Below, piece after piece: positions 37,599 to 46,731 of a stretch of DNA of 64,000 bases (the first letter of the stretch is position 1; every line of letters starts with the position of its first letter). Both the position numbers and the translations under genes were made by a program. Source of the stretch: Pancytospora philotis (taxonomy: Eukaryota; Microsporidia); the NCBI GenBank assembly GCA_023647555.1, contig JALRLY010000258.1, positions 1-64,000 of the forward strand. Reading direction: 5' to 3'. The notes below the pieces were generated by a model. That model made no database searches. It had not been told where the DNA came from and saw nothing but the letters and a program-made list of their open reading frames with translations.

Positions 37599-38168
37599 TC
37601 AGACAGAGTGCCGTCTCCGCGCGCTGGGCCTGTTGGGAGCCTGAGGTGCTACGACCTGGGGCGCTGCATCTGTGTAGCGCACAAATATAAAATGCTTATT
37701 GAGCAGATGCGCGGCCCCGGACAGAAAGATGCTGATGGTGCCGGCATCGTTATCGTACGTGACATCCTTGTCGGTAAACAGCGCGCTAGCCGTGGCATAG
37801 AAAGAGATGTAAGGCGCAATCTTGGTCAGTCTGTTTGTCTTTCGCGCTTTGAGCTGGATGGTCAGCATGCCCTGCGCCTTCCGTGGGACCGTGGACACGC
37901 CGGGGGCAGCAGAGATGCCGAGCATGGTCTGCTGCTCGCCGCCCTCCTTGTACTCGTGAAAAGCGAGGGCACTGGGGACGCTCATGAACGCGCCGTCCAC
38001 CCGGCGCCTCAGGGAGATGCTGAAATCGCTGAGGATGGCGTTCGATGTGCTGCGCGGCACCGGGCGCAGACAGGCTGCTATGGCGGACACTTCTGCCGCA
38101 TGGAAGCCCGCAGCATAGCACGCGCTACCGCACAGTGCGCATGCCCAGGGAAGAACCTGCCCAAGCAT
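37599..38168 (-). CDS. Secreted protein, unknown (189 aa)
   Basis: A 189-aa product with a signal-peptide-like N-terminus (MLGQVLPWACALCGSACYAAG). The mature part appears strand-rich, with segments such as QGMLTIQLKARK, IAPYISFYATASALF and GTISIFLSGAAHL, and has a basic Pro-containing tail ending RRRHSV. It may be a compact beta-domain protein. No family is recognised. The ATG at 38168 follows AAAAATTATTAACC; the longer frame starts at TTG. It is divergent from the 38504 gene, sharing the region between them. Confidence 0.65.
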   Translation of the reverse strand: MLGQVLPWACALCGSACYAAGFHAAEVSAIAACLRPVPRSTSNAILSDFSISLRRRVDGAFMSVPSALAFHEYKEGGEQQTMLGISAAPGVSTVPRKAQGMLTIQLKARKTNRLTKIAPYISFYATASALFTDKDVTYDNDAGTISIFLSGAAHLLNKHFIFVRYTDAAPQVVAPQAPNRPSARRRHSV

Positions 38169-38503
38169 TTCCTGGTTAATAATTTTTAATCCAGAATTCA
38201 GCAATGCCTCCAAAAATTTCGTAAGGACAAAAATTTATCGGTGCGCGGTGGTGTGTATGAATCCGTAGAAATGTTTGTTTGCGGCTGTATGCTTAGGTTG
38301 TGGCTTGAATACGCAGCTGGGTGATGGCTTTATGGAAACTGCTATGTTGGGACATACGCAGATATCATGCACACCCGTGAGCTTCTATTCCGTGGCGTGT
38401 TGCAGTTGGAAATTGTTTTGGTTAGCTATATGCTACGGACGATCCTTCTGTCAGTGCATAAACGCTACCACAAAAGCATTCACGCAGTCGTCATTACGCC
38501 GCT
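38169..38503. other. Divergent intergenic region
   Basis: Holds two AAATTT runs (about 38213 and 38235). No coding frame is supported. Confidence 0.45.
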
Positions 38504-39052
38504 ATGCTGCTGGGCTGGAGGCTGTTCTACTACCGCAAGAGAATACGAAGCCAGGCAGACTACCGGTCGGCATGCAACAGCAGCATATTCCCGTACGGCC
38601 AGACGATCTTCAAGAGCGCGGAGACCGACGCGCTGACGATCTACACGAACGCATCGAAGCAGCTCGAGATGTTCCTCGTCGAGGGCGCGGCGGAGGTGAG
38701 GCTGTCGGTCTGGGAAGTCGAGTCGACCAAGACGCTGCTCCTCGAGCGTTTCGCGCTCAGTGATATCAGCGCGGCTGGAATAAGCGAGCTGCGGGCAGTG
38801 AAGTTCACTTTTCGCTGCATCACATTAAAGGATGGGATTGGTGAGCGGGAATTCACAGTGTGTCTATACAGAGAGGCCGACGCTGCGGCGCTGCTGCAGA
38901 ACGTTTCACTCGACGGAGAAGCAGCAGCAATCGTGGCACAACTGAACGAACTGACAGGCGGTGTCGATAGCAGCTGCGTGGCCGAGTGCGATGTGCATAG
39001 TCTCGAGGAGCTGACCATCAAAATCCGGAGGCTGAGCAGCAATGAAAAATAA
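38504..39052 (+). CDS. Hypothetical protein
   Basis: A 182-aa product (MLLGWRLFYYRKR onward) with a central strand-rich region (EVRLSVWEVESTKTLLLERFAL ... KFTFRCITL ... EFTVCLYREAD, about 65-125) that could be a PH-like or Ran-binding-type fold, followed by helices. There is no clear signal peptide. The ATG context (TTACGCCGCT) lacks the usual AAATTT/CCC signal, so the start is uncertain. The stop sits in GAAAAATAAAC. Composition resembles conserved genes. Family not recognised. Confidence 0.6.
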   Translation: MLLGWRLFYYRKRIRSQADYRSACNSSIFPYGQTIFKSAETDALTIYTNASKQLEMFLVEGAAEVRLSVWEVESTKTLLLERFALSDISAAGISELRAVKFTFRCITLKDGIGEREFTVCLYREADAAALLQNVSLDGEAAAIVAQLNELTGGVDSSCVAECDVHSLEELTIKIRRLSSNEK

Positions 39053-39337
39053 ACTTACTTAGGTAGGCATGCTATTAAGCTACAGATATTAGCAGATGGA
39101 TTACATATTGGATTGCAAATATTTTATTTAACGCCTTGCAAATGCAAATAAATCTGCAAGCCATTTAAATAAGAACACTAGTATTTTGCTCAAAACGCTT
39201 AGTAATAACACAGATCGGTATAAGCACCCAGCAGGGCATTTTAACTACGTCACAAAAGGCCTAGTCAAAACTGGACCGCACGCATCCTGCCCCAGTGCCC
39301 CGCACCGTAAAATTTTTGTGGCCAACTGCCCAACAGA

Positions 39338-41158
39338 ATGGCTTTGCGAGCAGATACCAGCATCAAAGCCCACGTGTTCAGAGAGTTCTGCTATGCTCCT
39401 TCTCCGATCACATCCATCACCTCCAACGGCGCCACCATCGCTGTATTCAGGCGCAGCATGGTCCTCGAGCTCGTCGACTCGCACACGCTCAAGCCGTTCG
39501 TGCGCCACGCCCTCGGATTCGCCGTGACGAGCAGCGGCTTCCTCGATACGAACACCGTCGTGTGCTGCACGGCCTGCAACAAGATCCTGCTGCTCGACAC
39601 GGCCACGCTCGAGGTCGCGGTCCACGACGTGCAGGCGCTGCACATCGGCGTGGTCTACGCGGACGCCGCGTTTGCCGAGCGGATCTTCCACTTTGTGAAC
39701 ACGCGGAACGAGCTGTGCCTGTTCAAGGACGGGATGGTGCAGCAGCTGCTGCGCGAGAGCGGCCCCGTCAGCGCGATGCTGGCCTGCAAGGGCGGCGTGC
39801 TGCTCGGCACCGCCGACGGCTGGGTGCGGATGTACGACCAGGGCAAGCGCGTGGGGGAGGTGGAGGTGTCCGGGAAGGTCAACCAGCTCTGCCACTTCAA
39901 GAACAACTGGTTCCTAGCCGTGATGGAGACCGGCGCAGCGGCGCTGTTCGACACCGAGACCGCGGTCGTCTTCGATACGGTGCCCGTGCGCAAGAACCCG
40001 CTCTACGCCGCCTGCATCATCGGCGACGTCGCGCACATGTCCGGGCAGGACTCGCGGATCATCGCGTACAAAATCAGCAACGCGCGCTTCTCCAAAATTA
40101 CGCAGTCGGATTTCCACGTGTCCGACGTGCTGAGCATCGCGGCGGACAACGGCCGAGCGCTCACGGGCGGCGAGGACTCGGTGCTCGTGGCCAACGCGCT
40201 GGACAATGGCAGGTACACGGCCAAGCGTGTGTACGACGATGCCGCGCAGTTCGGCCGGTCGCAGAGCCTGTTCTACGCAACCTCTGGCCGCTCCATTAAC
40301 TTCTACAAGCTCGAGGGCATCGAGCAGAGCACCGACAGCGTTGCGAAGAGCCCGAGCGAGTACGCCGGGCGCATGACGTTCAGAATCACCCCTGACATCC
40401 TGGAGAAGGTCAACCAGCCGCAGTCCGGCTTCCCCTTCTTCCTCAAGTTCAACACGACCGAGGCGCCGGTGGCCGTCGCGGTGAGCAGCGACGAGAAGTA
40501 CATCGCGTACTCGACCAGCAAGGAAACGCTGCTCTACGACTTCAGACGGGGCAACCGGCTATGCATAGAGAAGGTGCGCGCGTTCGGGCCCGCCCAGCAG
40601 CTCGTGTTCAGCGACAAGTACCTCGCGGTGGTCGAGCGCTCCAAAAAGGTCGTCGTGTTTTCGCTGGAGAGCTTCCGGATCATCCAGGAGGTGCCGTACC
40701 AGGACTTCAGAGAGAGGGTCGCGGTGGTCGGCGATCTCCTCGTGATGGCCGGCATGAAGCAGATCGTGAACATCAACAACGCCGAGCACATCGTGCGCAT
40801 CGGAACGGCGCACCCGATAGGCGAGGTCTGCCTCTGGGACGGCGCGGTCACCGTGCTGTCGTATCCGCCGGACAGGCACTCCAGCCTCGCCGAGCTCGAC
40901 ATCTCCTCGGGCAGCCTGGCGGAAATACCACTGAGCGACGACATCGTCGGGTGCATTTCGCACACCGACAAGAACACGCTGTTCTCCGATCGCTTCCTCT
41001 ACGTGCGCACCGACGAGCGGCTCAGGAAGTACGAGATCGGCGCAGTCGTGCACGCTGTCGTCAGGTGCGACGACTGTCTGATCATCTTCCAGACCGCCTG
41101 GAGCCATCTGAAGCAGAAGTTCAAGCCCGGCGTTTTCAAGCCCAAATTCAGTAATTAA
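39338..41158 (+). CDS. UTP4: WD40 protein, probable U3 snoRNP t-UTP subunit Utp4
   Basis: A 606-aa protein made of degenerate WD40 repeats forming two beta-propellers. I assign it tentatively to Utp4/cirhin from its overall length, the opening IKAHVFREFCYAPSPITSI (Utp4 VHRVRFFNYVPSGIRCV) and the C-terminal KPKFSN end resembling the family's RKKFGT tail. Utp4 belongs to the t-UTP complex coupling Pol I transcription to early 18S processing, matching the nearby DIS3, A49 and Nsr1-like genes. The ATG follows AAAATTTTTG and CTGCCC. Other WD40 ribosome-biogenesis factors cannot be excluded. Confidence 0.65.
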   Translation: MALRADTSIKAHVFREFCYAPSPITSITSNGATIAVFRRSMVLELVDSHTLKPFVRHALGFAVTSSGFLDTNTVVCCTACNKILLLDTATLEVAVHDVQALHIGVVYADAAFAERIFHFVNTRNELCLFKDGMVQQLLRESGPVSAMLACKGGVLLGTADGWVRMYDQGKRVGEVEVSGKVNQLCHFKNNWFLAVMETGAAALFDTETAVVFDTVPVRKNPLYAACIIGDVAHMSGQDSRIIAYKISNARFSKITQSDFHVSDVLSIAADNGRALTGGEDSVLVANALDNGRYTAKRVYDDAAQFGRSQSLFYATSGRSINFYKLEGIEQSTDSVAKSPSEYAGRMTFRITPDILEKVNQPQSGFPFFLKFNTTEAPVAVAVSSDEKYIAYSTSKETLLYDFRRGNRLCIEKVRAFGPAQQLVFSDKYLAVVERSKKVVVFSLESFRIIQEVPYQDFRERVAVVGDLLVMAGMKQIVNINNAEHIVRIGTAHPIGEVCLWDGAVTVLSYPPDRHSSLAELDISSGSLAEIPLSDDIVGCISHTDKNTLFSDRFLYVRTDERLRKYEIGAVVHAVVRCDDCLIIFQTAWSHLKQKFKPGVFKPKFSN

Positions 41159-41337
41159 ATTGCCTAGTGCACTAGCTAATTGGGTATTAAACTTCTGCTC
41201 TTTAAGCTATAGGGTTCGTATCAGAAGCGTTTAGCTTTAAACGAATTAAAATCGCCAGTAGCTGCCAAGCTGACACAAGCAGCACTGCGCCAATCGCCTG
41301 ACAGCAAAAGAATAAATCACAACAAACCCAGCGCAGC

Positions 41338-43662
41338 ATGGGCAGCGAAGAATACGATTCTGCTAGTGCGATAGAGAACATGGAAACCAAGCTAGCGGCT
41401 GAGAGTATCGGGATCTCCGGCATGGCCGACTGGATTGAGGACTTCAGGGATAAAAACGGAAGACAGAGCGGGATCGTTATCGTCACGAGCGGCGGCGACT
41501 CCTGCGGAATGAACGCGGCGATCCGCAGCGCTGCGCGCGTGGCAATACTCTGCGGCGCGAGAGTCTTCGGTAGCCACCGAGGCTACGACGGGCTGATCGA
41601 TGGCAATATTGAGGAAATAGGCTGGGACTGCGTTTCGAAGCAGAGCAGAACGGGCGGGACAATGCTGATGACTGCGAGGAGCCCGCGGTTCAGAACAAAA
41701 GATGGCAGGCGGAGCGCCGCGCACAGCCTGATACGTCGGGGCATAGGCGCCATGGTTGTCATCGGCGGCGACGGCAGCCTCCGCGGGGCTATGAAGCTGC
41801 AGCGAGAGTTCCCGGCGCACCGTGCTAGCTACTGTGAGGGAGCCGGCAGCAGTAGCGCAGCGGCCCCGGCCGTGCTCAGTGTAGTTGGGATCCCCGGCAC
41901 CATCGACAACGATGTGTACGGCTCCGAGACGAGCCTGGGCGCTGATTCCGCGTTGCAAAGGATACTGGGCGTGGCCAACCGCCTGTACTCCAACATGCGC
42001 TCCAGTCGGCGCGTTTTTGTACTGGAGACGATGGGGAACACGTGCGGCTGGCTCGCGACGGCCGCCGCCTTCGCGCTCGATGCCGACTATGTACTCGTGC
42101 CTGAGAAGCGATACGCGGGCAGCTGGCGCGAGGAGCTTGCGGAGACAGTTGGGCTATCCTGGGCGAACCACAAGGAGGACATCCTGGTGCTCCTCTGCGA
42201 GAATACGCGGGACGCGAGCGGGAAGAGGATTACGCTGCAGGACGTAGCGGGTGCACTATCCGCCTACCATGTGCGCACGCACAGGATCGGGCATGTGCAG
42301 CGCGGCGGCGCACCGAGTGCCCGCGACTCGGTTATCGGCACTCTCGCAGGCGTGTGTGCGATAAAGATCATACTGGAGCGCTCCGCTTCTACTGCAGGTG
42401 GACAGCCATGTGCCAAAATGATAGCAGTTTGCGGCGACGAGCTAAAAGCCGTGGACCTTGAGGCTTGCGTAGACGGTACGAGGCTGACGCGTAAAATGGT
42501 AAAGCGCGGCGGCGACGCCCTGGCACTGCGGCCCGAGCTATTTCGCAGCATGCTGTCCAACTTGGAAGGCCACAGGAAGAGGAAACTCGGAGATAGCAGC
42601 AGCGCTGCTGGTGACACAGAACGAGCGCGGGTAGGCATCGTGAACAGCGGTGACAGAACCGCAGGCATGAATGCGTGTCTGCACATGCTCGTCCAGGAGG
42701 GGCTCTGCAGCGGCTTGCAAATGCTTTACTTCAGCGGCGGACCCGCTGCTATGGACCAGATCAGCGAGGCCGCGCCCCACCAGTTCAGACGGGACAGCGG
42801 CGGCGGGGGAGTCGCAATAGGCACAAGCAAGAGCGCGGGTGTAGATGCCGCGCATATTGCGGAACAGATGCAGAAGCACAGGCTGGACTGGCTTGTAATG
42901 ATCGGGGATTGGGCTAACCTTGAACTGGCACGCCGCGTACAAAATGTAATCCTTGTCCCCACCGAGTCTCGCCGTATTCTACCGCTAAGGGCCTTTGGAC
43001 CGAATGAAATGTGCCTCGGCTTCGACTCCTCGCTGAACAGCGTCGTGAAGGCACTCACCATCTGCCGAGACAGCATCGAGCATCTCGAGAAGACTGCGCT
43101 GGTCGTGGAAGTAGCATCCTCCAAGCAATGCGTCATGGCAGCGCTGGCCAGCGGTGCATTCGCCACAATCTGTGATATCACAGGAAATGCAGGAGGGGAG
43201 GAAAAAGAGGAGGCGCTGGAGCGCCTTGTAAGGCGACTTAACGACCATTTCAGTGCTCCAAACAGCGCGCCCGCCATTATTCTGAGAAGCGCCGATGTGT
43301 GGGGCGACCTGGACACTTCTAGGCTCGCAAAGACCCTTGCGCAACGCAGCGGCCTCAGCGTTCAGTATTGCGTGCTCGGGCCGCTGGGTGACGGCTTTGT
43401 GCCGAGCCCAGTTGATCAAATGACGGCGGGGCTGGCCGCGTTTGAGGTGGTGAAGTCTATCCGTGAGGGGCGCGGGAGCGGGGCTGTAGGCCTGGTAGCC
43501 GGGATGGTCACTTTTGTCCATGCGGACGAGATGCGCCCTGAAGCACAAGGCGGCGAGAGCGGTCGCAAACTGGCTGAGATGCTGGAGATCTGCCAGATGC
43601 TAGAGAAAAGACCAGCGAATTCCCGAAGGGTTATTGAGAAGCGAAATGAAGTTGGCTGTTAA
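41338..43662 (+). CDS. PFK1: 6-phosphofructokinase, tandem two-domain form
   Basis: Glycolytic enzyme phosphorylating fructose-6-phosphate. The 774-aa product is the duplicated eukaryotic type. The N half carries TSGGDSCGMNAAIRS, the ATP-type GGDGSLRGA (Gly rather than the Asp of PPi-dependent enzymes), the catalytic GIPGTIDNDV and HVQRGGAPSARD. The C half repeats the fold (VGIVNSGDRTAGMNA, IGDWANLE) but has lost the catalytic motifs, so it is probably regulatory. One oddity in the N half: the MGRxCG motif, whose Arg contacts substrate in bacterial PFK, reads MGNTCG. The ATG at 41338 lies about 25 bp after an AATAAA run. Confidence 0.93.
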   Translation: MGSEEYDSASAIENMETKLAAESIGISGMADWIEDFRDKNGRQSGIVIVTSGGDSCGMNAAIRSAARVAILCGARVFGSHRGYDGLIDGNIEEIGWDCVSKQSRTGGTMLMTARSPRFRTKDGRRSAAHSLIRRGIGAMVVIGGDGSLRGAMKLQREFPAHRASYCEGAGSSSAAAPAVLSVVGIPGTIDNDVYGSETSLGADSALQRILGVANRLYSNMRSSRRVFVLETMGNTCGWLATAAAFALDADYVLVPEKRYAGSWREELAETVGLSWANHKEDILVLLCENTRDASGKRITLQDVAGALSAYHVRTHRIGHVQRGGAPSARDSVIGTLAGVCAIKIILERSASTAGGQPCAKMIAVCGDELKAVDLEACVDGTRLTRKMVKRGGDALALRPELFRSMLSNLEGHRKRKLGDSSSAAGDTERARVGIVNSGDRTAGMNACLHMLVQEGLCSGLQMLYFSGGPAAMDQISEAAPHQFRRDSGGGGVAIGTSKSAGVDAAHIAEQMQKHRLDWLVMIGDWANLELARRVQNVILVPTESRRILPLRAFGPNEMCLGFDSSLNSVVKALTICRDSIEHLEKTALVVEVASSKQCVMAALASGAFATICDITGNAGGEEKEEALERLVRRLNDHFSAPNSAPAIILRSADVWGDLDTSRLAKTLAQRSGLSVQYCVLGPLGDGFVPSPVDQMTAGLAAFEVVKSIREGRGSGAVGLVAGMVTFVHADEMRPEAQGGESGRKLAEMLEICQMLEKRPANSRRVIEKRNEVGC

Positions 43663-44050
43663 CGGACCGTTTCGTAGTACAAATTGCAATTTAAACTGTA
43701 AAAGACCTTTGATGCACCAGTGCACCGAAGCGACCAAGGCAGGATTTAAAAATAGCGCATTGTAAGCCTCGCAGGTAAAAGTAAAGGTATTCATCTCATC
43801 GGCAGAGTGTTATCATTTATTTTGTTTACTCCTACTCCATGGTATGCGTTGTCCGAGACTTGACCGCATCCGTTTAGCTTGCTGGTAACAGAATGCTGGA
43901 GCCGGCCCAATCCCTTTCTGTCACTTACAACACACAAATTACTCAAGCAATATTGTGCAGCAATATTTCACGAATGAGTGGCAGCATTAATTATCAGCGC
44001 CATCAAAGTTGCAAGAATCGATAAAAAGCGCAATAATCTGCTCCCTACGC
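43663..44050. other. Interval without a supported gene
   Basis: No coding frame or RNA gene is recognised. A GATAAAAAGCGC box at about 44020-44031 precedes the next gene. Confidence 0.5.
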
Positions 44051-45796
44051 ATGTTTTTGGTCCACTTGATTCAGTTGTACATAGCGGTTAGTGCAACTGC
44101 GTTGAAAAAGTGCAGCACCGCGCATAACAGCAGCGCCACCGAACCGATACAGTCCCTGGACAACCCATACTACATTCTGACCGGCAGAGATGGCTACGTG
44201 AACCTCGCATCGGCGGACGGCAGAGTGCCCCCACGCCCGCAGTGCCCTGATCTGCTGTCAAGCTTCAAGAAGGCAGACAAATACAGCTACAAAGTAGGCG
44301 CGGCAGAGGCTTCAGACAGCAAGCAAAAGCAGTGTGCACAAGCGAACAGCTATGCAAACATAACCAAATCGCTGAACAACTTGTACATGAAAATGAGCCC
44401 CGAGGATGAGCATGTACCTGTTATTGAAAGGAAACTGGACGACGCGTACGTAAAAATGAACTCGGATGGTTATATGACGCCAGTCTCAGAGAGAAAGGCA
44501 GAAGAGCATGTCTACCAGGAAATAGACTTGCCCGGTAGCGAAAATTTCTACGATAGAACATACGAGAATATAAAGCATGGCCACTCTACACTACGCGGGC
44601 GCAGCAGAACGAGACGCAATGCATATACTATGCGCAGCAGGAGTTTGATTGACGATGGCAGCATAGCACGAGAGCCCCCAGCTTATGGAGAAGCTGGGCC
44701 AACCACCCAAGTGGTAGCTGTCCCGCGCTACACCGCCTCGAAGACATTTTCGAGGCGGCCAATCACAGGCATAATCAAGAGCGCTGATATGCCCACGCTG
44801 AGCTACACCAAGCGCGTATACCGGCCTACAGAGTGCGGGATGTCTGCCCTACCACCGGGCGGTCGGGCTTTTTGGAGTAGAAAGGATGGCGTGCGGCCCA
44901 ATACAATGCACACAAGGCGTCCGCAGTGCATCAAACTAACGAGCTCGCTATACTTTTCCGTCGTTGCTACAGCTGTACTCGATGGGTACTACGTAAACTC
45001 ACGCAGCAAGGCCAAAGATCCCCGGCCAGCAAGCGCGTTCAATATCGGCAGCGACAAAAAGTTCCTGAAATGGATGGAGAAGGTGAAGCATAGAGTGAAA
45101 GTTCTGGCCGCAAAGAAAAAAAGCCTCCTCCCTCTATCCCACGACTCGGTCTCTGCAGTTGAAGAGCTGCTCGTGTTTTTTGAGAGAGGAGACTACATCA
45201 AGGAACTCAAGCAGCGCGTGGATAGGTGCTTCAGGAAAAGCGAGCGCCTGGAGATACCGGATGCGAAGTTCTACACGCTTTGTATTTTGCACTGCATCTT
45301 CCTGCTCGGTGCAGAGGACACAGAGCTGGTCACGCTGATTCTGCCATTGTATGCGTTTCTGAAAGCGAAAACCCGGTCGAGCACGGCGCCTGTCAATTTG
45401 TTCTACGATACGGCTATGGCCAGTCTGGTGTTCAATACGCTAATCACCCTCAGAACGCCGCCTGAAGTGAGATGCGATGCGGAACCACTGGAAGTCTATC
45501 TTCATGCAGGCGATATTCGCGCACTGGCGCGCTTGCAGACCAACAGACACAATGTGCCAATAGATGTACTATACATAAGCATTCTCGAGGAGCGCTTAAA
45601 GGCTAGGGTTTCTGAACTTGAGCACCGATCTTCCCAGAGCCAGCGCGCTTTGAAGCGCTATATTGATGCCCAAGAGCAGCGCCACTCTTCCGCAGCGATC
45701 CAGCAAGTATTTTCAATTTATGAGAAAACCCCGAGCACAGACACCAACATTGTAGATCTGACTGTCCATGTATTCTATGAAGAGATCTGGGCGTAA
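44051..45796 (+). CDS. Secreted protein with SH2-ligand-like tyrosine motifs
   Basis: A 581-aa product with a signal peptide (MFLVHLIQLYIAVSATA). Residues 38-195 form a hydrophilic, probably disordered region with tyrosines in contexts matching animal SH2 ligands: YVNL (49), YANI (101) and YENI (171) fit the Grb2-type YxN; YMKM (112) and YVKM (133) fit the PI3K-type YxxM; YYIL (40) and YQEI (155) fit YxxI/L. Around 49, 112 and 133 a repeated module is visible, Y-V/M-x-L/M-x-S-x-D/E followed by Pro. A PPRP string sits at 60-63 and a basic patch RGRSRTRR near 182-189. The C-terminal third is a helical domain. Family unknown; a host-cell effector is my inference. The ATG follows GCTCCCTACGC; the longer frame starts at TTG. 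Confidence 0.75.
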   Translation: MFLVHLIQLYIAVSATALKKCSTAHNSSATEPIQSLDNPYYILTGRDGYVNLASADGRVPPRPQCPDLLSSFKKADKYSYKVGAAEASDSKQKQCAQANSYANITKSLNNLYMKMSPEDEHVPVIERKLDDAYVKMNSDGYMTPVSERKAEEHVYQEIDLPGSENFYDRTYENIKHGHSTLRGRSRTRRNAYTMRSRSLIDDGSIAREPPAYGEAGPTTQVVAVPRYTASKTFSRRPITGIIKSADMPTLSYTKRVYRPTECGMSALPPGGRAFWSRKDGVRPNTMHTRRPQCIKLTSSLYFSVVATAVLDGYYVNSRSKAKDPRPASAFNIGSDKKFLKWMEKVKHRVKVLAAKKKSLLPLSHDSVSAVEELLVFFERGDYIKELKQRVDRCFRKSERLEIPDAKFYTLCILHCIFLLGAEDTELVTLILPLYAFLKAKTRSSTAPVNLFYDTAMASLVFNTLITLRTPPEVRCDAEPLEVYLHAGDIRALARLQTNRHNVPIDVLYISILEERLKARVSELEHRSSQSQRALKRYIDAQEQRHSSAAIQQVFSIYEKTPSTDTNIVDLTVHVFYEEIWA

Positions 45797-46731
45797 TTGG
45801 AATTAAATACCAGCCATAATAATTTTTGTTTGATTGCGCCGCTCAGCTTCTGGCATTGCATTTTGGCGGCCTCTTCAAACCTGCTTGATACCGGTTCCGG
45901 GCACACCTTGATCCGATACACGCGACCGATCATTTACCTTTGTGCCGCACAATTTTGCGCTCACAATGGTCATTGCTCAGTTTATCACTTTGCCCTGCAA
46001 TTTTTGTCTGAGCAATGCCGCCCTGAAATCCCGGGTATTTGTTTATAATGAAAATAGTGCTGATTTAATTGTTTGGATTATGCGGGGCCGTGACCGCCCG
46101 GCCGCGCCTACGTGATTGCCACGCACGTGCTTGCGCCTCGTGGCTGACGAAACTGTAAACAGAGCGTGGGTCGCGTTGAATCTTGCGAGCCGGCCCGCTC
46201 AGGGCATCTGCGCTGCGCGATTGGGCGGCGTTTGCACGTATAGCCCGTAAACTCTTGTGGCTATGGGCATGCGACAACCAAGAGTGTGCACCACAGCGCT
46301 GCTTAACTCAGTGTTGCGTCTCCAAACCTTTTTGTTCAAAATTGCCCAGACGACCGGTACCGCTGTGACGCGTGCCAACATGGAGCTGCCTCATAAGGCA
46401 CGAGCTTATCATTTTTTATTAATCGCTTTTCCCTAGAAATCGAAGCCATGCCATGCAAATTAACATGTCATGAATGACTAATAGATTTACAAAGATTTAT
46501 GTTTGAACTATTTCAATAAAGGCAAAACTGCCTTTGACGGGTGCTCAAGAGCTTTATCGCGCGGCATTCATGCGGACCATGGCCAGGCATGTCGTGCTCT
46601 GCATAAAATCTGAAGCCTGGCGGTTCTGATCAACTTTGTTATTGTATTGCCAAACAATCCTAAATAGTTAAAAATTAAAATATCACCTCTATTTTAATTA
46701 AAGCTATAAATAAATAGGCGCAACACCCTCG
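45797..46731. other. Largest geneless interval, with a GC-rich core
   Basis: About 935 bp without a gene I would support. The part at 46080-46290 is GC-rich, unlike other intergenic DNA here, yet no frame has a start signal. A 60-codon minus-strand ATG frame (46199-46381) is the best candidate and is weak. A structured non-coding RNA is possible but I could not match one. Confidence 0.45.

Noticed and set aside
46199..46381. 60-codon minus-strand ATG frame in the long spacer
   Set aside because: No promoter signal and no family. Its GC-rich codons follow the local composition.
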